A stretch of DNA of 64,000 bases, taken from Streptomyces sp. GKU 895. Lineage in GTDB: Bacteria; Actinomycetota; Actinomycetes; Streptomycetales; Streptomycetaceae. The position numbers and the translations under genes are program-made. The stretch lies in assembly GCA_002027195.1 (NCBI GenBank), contig MWJO01000016.1:1-64000 (forward strand), read 5' to 3'. This document shows positions 17,143 through 26,105 of the stretch, in pieces. The notes under the pieces were generated by a model. The model had not been told where the DNA came from and did not search any database. It saw nothing but the letters and a program-made list of their open reading frames with translations. How positions within the stretch are numbered: position 1 is the stretch's first letter; every line of letters starts with the position of its first letter.

Positions 17143-17250
17143 ACGCACTTAGTGCGTCATCTTGAGATAGAGAATGAACCTGTAGTACTTGGTGTGTCAA
17201 GTGGCTGTTCTCGACGGGTGTCGGCGCGATGTGCTGCACTAGGTACGACA
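17143..17250. promoter_or_regulatory. Three operator repeats between tra operon and GntR gene
   Basis: ACTTAGTGCGTCA (17147-17159), ACTTGGTGTGTCA (17187-17199) and ACTAGGTACGACA (17238-17250) fit ACTWRGTRYGWCA. The first is embedded in a near-perfect palindrome ACGCACTTAGTGCGT (17143-17157) and the second in ACTTG-N6-CAAGT. The last abuts the GntR start. This is the expected target of the KorSA-like repressor controlling both divergent transcripts. Confidence 0.75.
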
Positions 17251-17266
17251 ACCCATGAGAGGGGCT

Positions 17267-17638
17267 ATGGCCGACTTCACCGCCGGGCGCGCCGCGTACT
17301 TGCAGATCGCTGACGAGTTCAAGCGCCGGATTCGAGACGGGGAGCTTGCACCCGGTGAGAAGCTGCCGTCAGAGGCAGAGCTGATGGCGCAGCACACGGT
17401 GTCGCGAACGGTCGCCCGACAGGCAATCTCGCGCCTCCGTGAGGACGGCTACGCGATCTCTCACCAGGGCAAAGGAAGCTTCGCAGCGATGCCGGGGGAG
17501 AACACTCCCAGCAAGCGCAGCCCTGAGTTCGAACAGATCACGGAGTACCTCTCGGAGGTTCGTCGGGATGTGCGCCGCCTTGCGGAGCGGATGGATCAGC
17601 TGGAGGACTTGGTTCGGCAGCAGGCGCAAGGGCGATGA
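17267..17638 (+). CDS. GntR-family repressor, KorSA-like
   Basis: About 123 residues. A GntR/HutC winged helix covers most of the N-terminal half (AAYLQIADEFKRRIRDGEL, PGEKLPSEAELMAQHTVSR, VARQAISRLREDGYAISHQG). A short coiled region (LSEVRRDVRRLAERMDQLE) replaces the usual ligand domain, so it dimerises but probably senses no effector. KorSA of pSAM2 is a GntR repressor that keeps transfer and replication silent. ATG 17267 has GAGAGGGG upstream; ATG 17255 is an alternative. It is divergent from the tra operon, with three operators between, so autoregulation is likely. Confidence 0.88.
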   Translation: MADFTAGRAAYLQIADEFKRRIRDGELAPGEKLPSEAELMAQHTVSRTVARQAISRLREDGYAISHQGKGSFAAMPGENTPSKRSPEFEQITEYLSEVRRDVRRLAERMDQLEDLVRQQAQGR

Positions 17639-17811
17639 CCAGCGCTTCCGCTCGACGCGCGACTGCTGCCAGGTCCTCGCTAAGTCCCCTTACTTGGTCG
17701 ATCAGTTCGCGTTGCTCTGCCGGGGTCAGCACCGCTACAGCCCCCTCGTTGCCTTCTCGTTCTGACAGCCCCTCGGCTTGTCAGCAACGCTAAGACCGGG
17801 TCAGCTCACCA

Positions 17812-17832
17812 CCCCGGAAAAACTCTCCGGGG
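17812..17832 (+). terminator. Hairpin between GntR and XRE genes
   Basis: CCCCGGA (17812-17818) and TCCGGGG (17826-17832) with a 7-nt A-rich loop. It probably ends the GntR transcript before the XRE gene at 17864. Confidence 0.5.
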
Positions 17833-17863
17833 CCATACCGAGAGCCGGGGGGACGCTCTTTCC

Positions 17864-19087
17864 ATGCGAGGAATGACGAGGAACCTGACGATCGGTGAGC
17901 GGGTCGCTTGGTACCGCCGCAGGCGTGGCATGTCCCAGGAAGTCTTGGCCGGGCTGGTCGGTCGAACGGTCGACTGGCTGAGCAAGGCCGAGAACAACCG
18001 GCTGGAACTGGACCGCCTGTCGGTCATCAAGAGCTTGGCCGATGCACTCGACGTGTCTCTGGGCGATCTGCTCGCCGAGCCGACACTCATGGAGTGGACC
18101 CAGGACAGTGGCAAGCGCACGGTGCCGGCGCTTCGGTCGGCGCTGATGAACTACCGCCAGCTGACTCCTCTGTTGGGACTCCCGACCGAGGGAGAACCAA
18201 CGCGTCTCGATGAGTTGCGCAGCAGCGTCACGGAAGTGATGGACGCCTACCAAGCCTCGCGCTATGGCTTCGCGACTCGGCGCCTTCCGCTGTTGCTAGC
18301 GGACGCGCTCATTGCGGCACAGGCCTACGAGGGTGCCGAGCGAGAGCAGGCCAACGAGTTGCTGGCTCTGACGTACCAGAGCGCCGCCATGGTGCTCGGC
18401 AAGGTGGGCGAAGTCGACCTTGCCTGGATCGCGGCCGACCGCGGACTGGGCGCAGCGCAGCAGTCCGGCAATCCTGCGGTGACGGGATCTCTCTTCCGGT
18501 CGGTCGCCCACTGCCTTCTGACGACGGGCCGGTTCGACGCTGCCGTGCAGCTCGTCGGGGACGCAGCCGACTACCTCAGGCCAGGTCTCGATGGGGCTAG
18601 CCCTGACTTCATCTCGATCTACGGGACGCTCTTCCTCGCAGGCTCGATGGCGGGCGCCCGAGCTGATGACCGATCGACCGTGCGCGAGTTCCTGGCCGAG
18701 GCCGATCAGGCAGCTCGCCAGCTGGGCCGGGACGCGAACTACATGTGGACCGCGTTTGGCCCGACCAACGTCGACATCCACCGCGTGGCCACGGCGGGCG
18801 AGCTGGGGGACATGCAGGTCGCTATCGACCTGGGCCCGCGGATCGACACGAGCAGCCTGCCCACGGAGCGGCGGACTCGGCACAACATCGAGGTCGCTCG
18901 TGCCCTGAGTGCACACAACCGCGTCGACGACGCATTGGCCATGATCCTTGAGGCAGAGTCTTGGGCCCCTGAGCAGGTGCGCAGCCACTATCTGGCCCGC
19001 GAGCTTGTGCTCACATGGGTGCGCAACCAGAAGGGGCGGCCGAGCCGGACCATGGCCGAGCTGGCCGATCGGCTGCACGTGGTCTAG
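17864..19087 (+). CDS. XRE-family regulator with TPR-like helical domain
   Basis: 407 residues. A Cro/CI-type helix-turn-helix occupies residues 8-65 (IGERVAWYRRRRGMSQEVLA, VDWLSKAENNRLELDRLSV). The rest is all-helical, TPR-like repeats (ELLALTYQSAAMVLGKVGEV, DLAWIAADRGLGAAQQSGNP, VRSHYLARELVLTWV). This architecture is very common in Streptomyces and in their integrative elements, often paired with a Nudix or kinase gene, and resembles peptide- or cofactor-sensing regulators, but no ligand is known. ATG 17864 or 17873 could start it. Its stop lies 18 bp before the Nudix ATG, so the two form an operon. Confidence 0.88.
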   Translation: MRGMTRNLTIGERVAWYRRRRGMSQEVLAGLVGRTVDWLSKAENNRLELDRLSVIKSLADALDVSLGDLLAEPTLMEWTQDSGKRTVPALRSALMNYRQLTPLLGLPTEGEPTRLDELRSSVTEVMDAYQASRYGFATRRLPLLLADALIAAQAYEGAEREQANELLALTYQSAAMVLGKVGEVDLAWIAADRGLGAAQQSGNPAVTGSLFRSVAHCLLTTGRFDAAVQLVGDAADYLRPGLDGASPDFISIYGTLFLAGSMAGARADDRSTVREFLAEADQAARQLGRDANYMWTAFGPTNVDIHRVATAGELGDMQVAIDLGPRIDTSSLPTERRTRHNIEVARALSAHNRVDDALAMILEAESWAPEQVRSHYLARELVLTWVRNQKGRPSRTMAELADRLHVV

Positions 19088-19105
19088 GTGGGTACGCTCG
19101 GCTGC

Positions 19106-19591
19106 ATGGCAGCGAACGAGCACGAAGCGAAGATGGCGCATCCGCGCATGGCCGCGGGTGCGCTCTTCTTTGATGTCGACGGCCGTGTCCTCATGGTGGA
19201 ACCCACCTACAAGGACTACTGGGACATTCCCGGGGGGTACGTCGAGACGGGGGAGTCCCCGTTGCAAGCTGCCAGCCGCGAGGTGCGCGAAGAGTTGGGG
19301 ATCACGCCTTCACTGGGCTGCTTGCTGGCGGTCGACTGGGCGCCTAACGGTGCCGAGGGCGACAAAGTGCTGTACCTGTTTGATGGCGGCGAGCTGTCTC
19401 GGGATCTGGTGGAGGCAATCCGGCTCCAGGCGGACGAGCTGAAGGCCGTCAGGTTCGTCCCTCCGCATGAGATCGCGGAACGCGCGATCCCCCGGTTGGC
19501 CCGACGCATCCTCGCGGCGATCGAGGCCCGCGCTGCGAGTACTCCGGTCTACCTCGAACACGGCCAGGCGCCGGGCAACCTAGCGGCGTAG
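19106..19591 (+). CDS. Nudix hydrolase
   Basis: About 161 residues. The Nudix box is complete, GGYVETGESPLQAASREVRE followed by ELGI, matching Gx5Ex7REUxEExGU, with preceding strand AAGALFFDVDGRVLMVEPTY and YWDIPGG. These enzymes cleave nucleoside diphosphates linked to another group. In AICEs a Nudix protein (Pra in pSAM2) is linked to activation of replication and excision, so a regulatory or housecleaning role is possible. ATG 19106 is preferred to GTG 19088 because similarity begins nearby. It is coupled to the XRE gene upstream. Confidence 0.9.
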   Translation: MAANEHEAKMAHPRMAAGALFFDVDGRVLMVEPTYKDYWDIPGGYVETGESPLQAASREVREELGITPSLGCLLAVDWAPNGAEGDKVLYLFDGGELSRDLVEAIRLQADELKAVRFVPPHEIAERAIPRLARRILAAIEARAASTPVYLEHGQAPGNLAA

Positions 19592-20075
19592 GTGGTTAGC
19601 CCCGACGAGGTCCGAAGCGCGTGACCGAGGTCTTCGCGGTCCGGGTCCCAGATGCCTTGACTGCCAACGCCCTCACGTGCGGAGCCATAACGGCAAGCGC
19701 CTCATCCCAGCGGGATAGAACTTTCCCTACTTCATCAAGGCCCGCGCACGGCGCGGGCGCGCGCCGCCTCTGCGGCGCGGCCTGCCTCCTGTCTGCGCCC
19801 CGGCTGGCCGCGCCCGGCGGCGCGCTCGGCGGCTGCGGACATGAAGTGGGAGACACCCTCTGTGGCTGGGGCGGTCGGCTCCGCGGCTTTAGGCAGCCAC
19901 TTTGGGGCGAGCCTCTAAGATCATGGCCCCAACGTCGTGCTTTACCGGGCAGGTCCACAGACTGCCCGACGCGCCGGAAGCTTACGGGGCCATGATCACT
20001 CGCCCCAAAGCAGCTCCAGCCCAAAGCCGCTCCGCCGACCTACAGACGACACCGACCGCAATGACCGTCGACCTC
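19592..20075. other. 484-bp non-coding segment with tandem hairpins, candidate origin or transfer locus
   Basis: No convincing gene. At 19741-19757 there is CCCGCGC-ACG-GCGCGGG and immediately after it GCGCCGC-CTCT-GCGGCGC (19761-19778). The right half holds a large inverted repeat (19873-20040). Structured non-coding DNA like this in an AICE is where a single-strand origin, double-strand origin or clt transfer site would be expected. Confidence 0.5.
19873..20040. repeat. Large imperfect inverted repeat (about 57-bp arms)
   Basis: The left arm 19873-19930 and the reverse complement of 19986-20040 share GGTCGGC, GCGGCTTT, CTTTGGGGCGAG and GATCATGGCCCC in the same order, with small gaps between. 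The 55-bp centre holds a smaller stem, CGGGCA...TGCCCG. A fold of about 168 nt is possible. Confidence 0.7.
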
Positions 20076-20727
20076 TTATTCGGAAACCAAGTGCTGCCGC
20101 ATTGAATGATAGATCTCAACAACTTCCCGCGGCGGCAGACACCTCGCGGCGAAGGCGGCCCCAATCCTTGGTTTACTCCGTCTACCAATATCTTGCCCGA
20201 CCTGCCGATAGAGGGAGGAATCTAGACGCTCAAGGAAGGCTTCAAATTCGCCAGATTTCGATCCGTCTGTTCCAAATGTGTCGGCAACAGTGAACACGCC
20301 AGCCTTCCGCCAGTACTGCTTCCAAGTGGCAAAACTTTCTTGTTCTGCTGGCGTCCCCTGAGGAAGTAGGCTCTCTGTTTCGAGGTACTTATGCAGCTTG
20401 CTCCCGGGACTCAGTGCCGGACCATCAGCGAACACAACCCACGGAATTCCAAATACCGTTAGGAATTCAATGTAAGTGCTAAATCCATGGTCGCCACCCA
20501 CATCCACGAGTGCGATGTTAGCGCCGCTAGGAGGCACCCAGCCCGGCTCCTGGTTAGCCTCCCACCAAGTACTCAGAGCTCCAACCTCGGTGGGCCCCTC
20601 GCACAAAACAGCTCCGGCAGCGAAAAGCAGGCTGCGAGCATCGCCCGTTCCGAGGCGTTGCAGCCATCGAGCTTGGTGATTTACATCAAGCTGATTAGAG
20701 ACGCGTCGGATCGTGCTGCCGTCGGCC
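20076..20727 (-). pseudogene. TOPRIM half of OLD-family nuclease, split by frameshift
   Basis: Starting just after the ATPase frame, this frame reads STIRRVSNQLDVNHQ, then ARSLLFAAGAVLCEGPTEV, then IALVDVGGDHGFSTYIEFL and IPWVVFADG. CEGPTE and the DVGG/FADG acidic motifs are the TOPRIM metal sites of OLD (overcoming lysogenisation defect) nucleases. In intact family members this is fused to the ATPase domain encoded immediately upstream in another frame. Removing one G of TCCGGCC near 20727 would join both into one protein of about 655 residues. A TTG at 20606 could start a shorter separate polypeptide, but the family-like sequence extends upstream of it. Either assembly error or a true disabling mutation. 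Confidence 0.75.
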
Positions 20728-22050
20728 GGACGCGAGGCGGACGATGCGCATGAGGTCAGCAGGCCGGCTAACCGGAACCAGGTCCGCGCTATGGGTGATC
20801 ACTACGCATTGGGCGCGATCTTGAAGTGCGTAAACTAGTCGCCGCTGCAACGTAGGCTCAATGTGCACGGCTGGCTCGTCCAGAATAAGTACCCGCCCAG
20901 GATCGCCAGCCACGAGCGTGCTCAATACGAGTGCTTCTTGCCGTCCCGCCCCGGCAAAGGCGATCGGATATTCGAGACCGCCTTCCGGAAGGGTGACGTC
21001 AATAAGAAGGCCGTCAGGTTTTTCGGGATCCGGCGTGGCTTGCACTTCGAACGAGCAACCCACAAGGTGCGTGAAGAGACTGCGGATTTCTTCGTATCGT
21101 TTACGCTGCTCCAGCGGACCATTCTTTAGGCGGTAAAGCTCTCCTGGGACTTTGCTGCCATCCTGAAGATCAGCGGGAACCCGAAGCGCTTCCAAGTTGT
21201 AGGACCGGGCGAGCGGAAGACGTCGATTATCAGTGAGGACCACTCCGCGCTGCAATATCTTGCTGAGCACTTGAGTGAAGTCAAACCTTTGCCCATCGAG
21301 CTCACTCTTTCCTAGCTCAACTGCGAGGTCACGGAGGCTATCAGGAATCGATGAACCATCATTGGGAGCCGTCGCGTAAAGGGAGATTTCGCTCTCAAGG
21401 TTAAGGAGCTGCATGAAGTCAATCGCAGGGCGAGCCGACCTTTTATTCATATCGCGATCAGGGAAAACTTGCACCCATGCTTCCCCTAGAGAAATCACTT
21501 TCGGCGGCTCCGCCCGCGCAAAACGATGATAAATTCGGCAGCCATTCAAGAGGTCGATCGAGCATTTCGTACCGCCCACCTGGGAAAACCAAATCGCCCT
21601 CCACGGCTGACGGGCTCCAGCGTCATAGAACAGGCGCAGTTCACCTTTGTACAAATGTCGCAACGACTTGGGATCAAGGCGACTCAGCGCGTCATCGTCC
21701 CGCCTCTCACGAGAGAAGCGTCCCTCCACACCTTCCACGGTAGTCACGTAAGCGGCACGGATGAAGGTGCCTACTAGGTCCTTCTCCCATGACTGATCTA
21801 GTTCGAGCTCCAAAGCCACGACAAACCGGCGTGCACCGAATCGAGGAGCGCGGCCATATAGGTCTATCCGGTCTCGAGTTGCGCTACCGCTGTGTGCAGC
21901 GATAACCGACCGAGCGACATCCACAACTCGGCCGATGTTGGACTTTCCTGCCGAATTAGGCCCCGTAATTACAACAGAACCGTCACTTAGCTCCATGTCG
22001 AGTTCACCGAATGACATGAAATTTCGTGCCGTGATGCGCAGCAGCTTCAA
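20695..22050 (-). CDS. ATPase half of OLD-family endonuclease
   Basis: About 451 residues. ABC/SMC-like ATPase: KLLRITARNFMSFGELDMEL, Walker A GPNSAGKSN, a long helical insertion, then a signature-like PIAFAGAGRQEALVL and Walker B VLILDEPAVHIEPTLQRRL with HSADLV. OLD ATPases with a TOPRIM nuclease act in phage exclusion; class 2 forms pair with helicases, class 1 act alone, and no helicase is present here. TTG 22050 is chosen because GGGAGGGGG lies 6 bp upstream and similarity begins there; the longer open frame to 22335 is non-conserved. The frame ends in VRLASGRRQHDPTRL after the shift. Confidence 0.82.
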   Translation of the reverse strand: MKLLRITARNFMSFGELDMELSDGSVVITGPNSAGKSNIGRVVDVARSVIAAHSGSATRDRIDLYGRAPRFGARRFVVALELELDQSWEKDLVGTFIRAAYVTTVEGVEGRFSRERRDDDALSRLDPKSLRHLYKGELRLFYDAGARQPWRAIWFSQVGGTKCSIDLLNGCRIYHRFARAEPPKVISLGEAWVQVFPDRDMNKRSARPAIDFMQLLNLESEISLYATAPNDGSSIPDSLRDLAVELGKSELDGQRFDFTQVLSKILQRGVVLTDNRRLPLARSYNLEALRVPADLQDGSKVPGELYRLKNGPLEQRKRYEEIRSLFTHLVGCSFEVQATPDPEKPDGLLIDVTLPEGGLEYPIAFAGAGRQEALVLSTLVAGDPGRVLILDEPAVHIEPTLQRRLVYALQDRAQCVVITHSADLVPVSRPADLMRIVRLASGRRQHDPTRL

Positions 22051-22376
22051 GCTGACCCCCTCCCAAGACGAACCATCATCACAGACCGCTTGCACGTCAA
22101 CAAGCAGATTAGGAGAACTGGGATGAGGCAACCACAAACGTCGTATGTCGGGATCCGCGACCGCCAGGATTGGCATGGCGGGAACAGCACCGGACGTAGG
22201 AGCGCCATGGCGCACGAACGCCCTCCCGGGCCGTCCTCGGGCCGTGGAAGGGCGCTCAACGATGACCAACGTCGACAGCTGCCGACAGCTCAGCAGCAGG
22301 TCAGGGCGTTGATCGATAAGGCGGCCGCAGGTCACGGCCGCCCACGATCAGTTGTGGCTGGGCAGAGCTCGCGAGG
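22051..22376. other. Intergenic region with decayed element-end sequence
   Basis: 326 bp without a believable gene. Around 22225-22305 it resembles the right end of the element at 23104-23208: GGGCCGT repeats, an AGGGCGC, ACGATGACC followed by GTCGACAGC, and CAGGTCAGGGCG. This suggests an older att-proximal copy between the OLD gene and the next one. Confidence 0.45.
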
Positions 22377-22964
22377 TCACGGCTGAGCCAGCCAGTAGCT
22401 AGCCCGCTGCTTCCGCTTCAACCTCGGTCGCTGTGCATCGTGCTGCTCGCGTGCCTGCAACGCTTTGATCAGCCGTTGATGCTCAGGGGCAGAGTTGAAC
22501 TGGTTGACCTCTTGCAAGGCGTACCAGGCGGCCCGCGTCAGTAGAGGGTGTTGCAGTCCTAGCGCGGCCACGACTTGGATCGCAGCCTTCTGTTCCGCGA
22601 TGCCCACGGCAAACGTGCGCACCGTCGTGCCTTCGAGAACCCGGTCGATACGGTGGAGAACGTCGTAGTCGATGGGGCCGGCCGCCTGAGCCGCAAGCTC
22701 TCGCCGGAGCTGATCGATGAGAGGGCCTTCAGCGAGTAGCGCGGAGGTCGCTGTCTCGTCCAGGACGACATCACCGCGCGCATGAGCCCGGGACATGATC
22801 GTCGTGAAGGAAGCTGCGACTCGTGTATCTGCCTCCACACGGGACACCACGGCCAGCCGTTTCTCCTCACGGGCCTTAGCTATGTACTGCACGCAGGCGG
22901 CCACGAAGGCGCTCGCGATAGTGGCGGACGCTGCAACGATCGCCACAGTGATCGTGGGTGACAT
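22377..22964 (-). CDS. Membrane-anchored protein of unknown function (element cargo)
   Basis: 195 residues that I do not recognise. One N-terminal membrane helix (ITVAIVAASATIASAFVAA) is followed by a cytoplasmic helical domain (REEKRLAVVSRVEADTRVAA, GPIDYDVLHRIDRVLEGTTV, GIAEQKAAIQVVAALGLQHP) and a very basic end (RPRLKRKQRASYWLAQP). ATG 22964 has GGAGG 14 bp upstream; ATG 23006 in the same frame is possible. It is the last gene before the right att repeat and sits between two related sequence segments, so it may be a separate passenger. Confidence 0.6.
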   Translation of the reverse strand: MSPTITVAIVAASATIASAFVAACVQYIAKAREEKRLAVVSRVEADTRVAASFTTIMSRAHARGDVVLDETATSALLAEGPLIDQLRRELAAQAAGPIDYDVLHRIDRVLEGTTVRTFAVGIAEQKAAIQVVAALGLQHPLLTRAAWYALQEVNQFNSAPEHQRLIKALQAREQHDAQRPRLKRKQRASYWLAQP

Positions 22965-23302
22965 GCGGAAGGAGCCTCCATGCTCTGTGTGCTTGGCTTG
23001 GCTCATCTTGGAGCGGCACCAGAGATCACGTCAGGCGATCACGTGTGACTGCCCACGCCTCGCCGTCCAGTGGTGGCTTTCTCGTGAGGGACACGCCGAA
23101 CTGTCTGGGCCGTCTCTGGGCCGTGCGAGGGCGCCCGAGGCCGACCGACGATGACCGATGTTGACAGCCGAGTCATAGCCGCCAACAGTGAAACCCCAGG
23201 TCAGAGCCCTCGGACCATACGCGTTTCCCCCCAGGGGTAGCCGTCGGGCAAGATGGGGTGTATCTGCCCACTGCCAGATTTCAAGCTGCCGGACGGTTTC
23301 TC
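22965..23302. other. Right end of the element and ettA leader
   Basis: No gene. It contains an apparent remnant of an integrase 3' end read on the minus strand (GPETAQ coding near 23104-23125, the same as the end of int), then the right att repeat, then 41 bp of ettA leader. Any ettA promoter must lie within or across the att repeat. Confidence 0.55.
23190..23261 (+). repeat. attR: right copy of 72-bp att repeat
   Basis: Partner of 10467-10538 (59/72 identical, no gaps), with identical end blocks of 14 and 15 bp. Its right block ends 41 bp before the ettA start codon. Confidence 0.8.
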
Positions 23303-24967
<1,665 letters not shown>

Positions 24968-24973
24968 TCGATC

Positions 24974-25386
24974 TTGCGGCACCTCTACCACTGCCCGCTG
25001 CGCTGGGCGGACATGGACGCGTACGGCCACGTCAACAACGTGGTCTTCCTCCGCTACCTGGAGGAAGCCCGTATCGACTTCCTGTTCCGCCCGGAGAAGG
25101 ACTTCAAGCAGGGGTCCGTGGTGGCGCGCCACGAGATCGACTACAAGCGGCAGCTCGTCCACCGGCACACGCCCGTGGACATCGAGCTGTGGGTCACGGA
25201 GATAAGGGCGGCGTCCTTCACCATCGCCTACGAGGTGAAGGAGACGACCTGGTGTACGTGCGGGCCTCGACGGTCATCGTGCCGTTCGACTTCGAGGCCC
25301 AGCGGCCGCGCCGTATCACCTCCGAGGAGCGGGAGTTCCTGGAGGGGTACCGGGACGACGACGAGGAGGAGGCCGTCGCCGCATGA
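24974..25386 (+). CDS. Acyl-CoA thioesterase (4HBT hot-dog fold), frame-broken
   Basis: About 137 residues when joined. The 4HBT signature CPLRWADMDAYGHVNNVVFL followed by RYLEEARIDF contains the catalytic Asp. Then come SVVARHEIDYKRQLVHRH and SFTIAYEVKE. Near 25243 the frame shifts by one, and the rest, LVYVRASTVIVPFDFEAQRP, RRITSEEREFLEGY, continues in the next frame; KEDDLVYV would be restored by one more G in GAGACG. It starts at TTG, as relatives appear to, and ends overlapping the next gene (ATGA). Probably hydrolyses acyl-CoA; the ettA-thioesterase pairing is conserved in Streptomyces as far as I recall. Confidence 0.82.
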
Positions 25387-26049
25387 CGGTGCTCCACCTG
25401 GCCGACGAGGGGGAGGCGGCGGATCTCGCGGCCTTCCTCTCCAGGCTGCTGCATTACGACCGCGGCGCCGCCGTGCGGCTCCAGGCCGCGGGGACCGCGC
25501 TCGCCGTCTTCGGGCGGCCGCCGTCCTTCGAGGTGCTGGCGATCCGCGCGGTGCGGCTGGCCAAGCCGTACGAGGACGGGCTCGACGTCACGCTCGATGT
25601 GACCGTGTCGGCGGGGGAGTTGCTGGAGTCCGTCGACGAGCACGCCGCCACGGCCGGGGTGCCGGCGGCGGTGACCGGACCGCCGTGGGCGGGGGTGCTG
25701 CCGCCGCGCGGCGGGTGGCAGGTGGTCGCCGGGCTGCCCGCGCCGGCCGCTGCGGGGCATGGTGAGCGCCGGGGTCGCCGAATTCCGTTCCCGTACGCAG
25801 GAGTTGGCGCCCGAGAGCCGTACCCGTGCCGAACTCGACCGGATCGGGCGGGAGATCTGGTCCCGGACCGTCGGGGAGACGGAGTTGCCGGTGCGGGCCG
25901 TGCATGCCGCGCAGTCGCTCGGATTCCTGCGCGGTGACGGGGAGTTGGCGCTGCTGTCCTGCGGGGCGTGGCTGCGGCTGCGTACGCCGTACGGGTCGAT
26001 CGCCGTGCGACGGGCGGGACTTGGGGCGTTGGGCGTCAGCGTGCGCTGA
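25383..26049 (+). CDS. Conserved actinobacterial protein of unknown function, frame-broken
   Basis: About 221 residues when joined. First part: LHLADEGEAADLAAFLSRLL, YDRGAAVRLQAAGTALAVFG, FEVLAIRAVRLAKPYEDGLD. Second part after a one-base shift near 25745: PLRGMVSAGVAEFRSRTQEL, VRAVHAAQSLGFLRGDGELA, WLRLRTPYGSIAVRR. Both halves have typical coding composition and no other start fits the second half. The start overlaps the thioesterase stop (ATGA). I do not recognise a catalytic motif; relatives are found after the same thioesterase in other actinomycetes, hinting at a joint role. Confidence 0.7.
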
Positions 26050-26105
26050 GGGTCGCTGGCGGCCGGGGGTGGCCGGTGGGGGCCGCCGAGGGCCGTTGGG
26101 TGCGG

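Larger units (their letters stand above)
10467..23261. mobile_element. AICE-type integrative and conjugative element inserted upstream of ettA
   Basis: About 12.8 kb bounded by a 72-bp imperfect direct repeat. Minus-strand genes in the order expected for actinomycete integrative and conjugative elements (pSAM2/SLP1 class): tyrosine integrase next to the left end, overlapping excisionase, rolling-circle type Rep, zinc-ribbon and SpdD/SpdB spread proteins, FtsK-type translocase, SCO3933-family protein. Plus-strand genes follow: GntR (KorSA-like), XRE-TPR and Nudix. The right third is cargo: an OLD-family nuclease and a membrane protein. It separates the surface-protein gene from ettA. All core functions for excision, replication and double-strand DNA transfer look present, apart from a possible frame defect around spdB. 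Confidence 0.9.

Noticed and set aside
20076..22050. Retron or toxin-antitoxin reading of the OLD region
   Set aside because: Motifs are those of an ABC-type ATPase and a TOPRIM nuclease; no reverse transcriptase or toxin family signature was seen.
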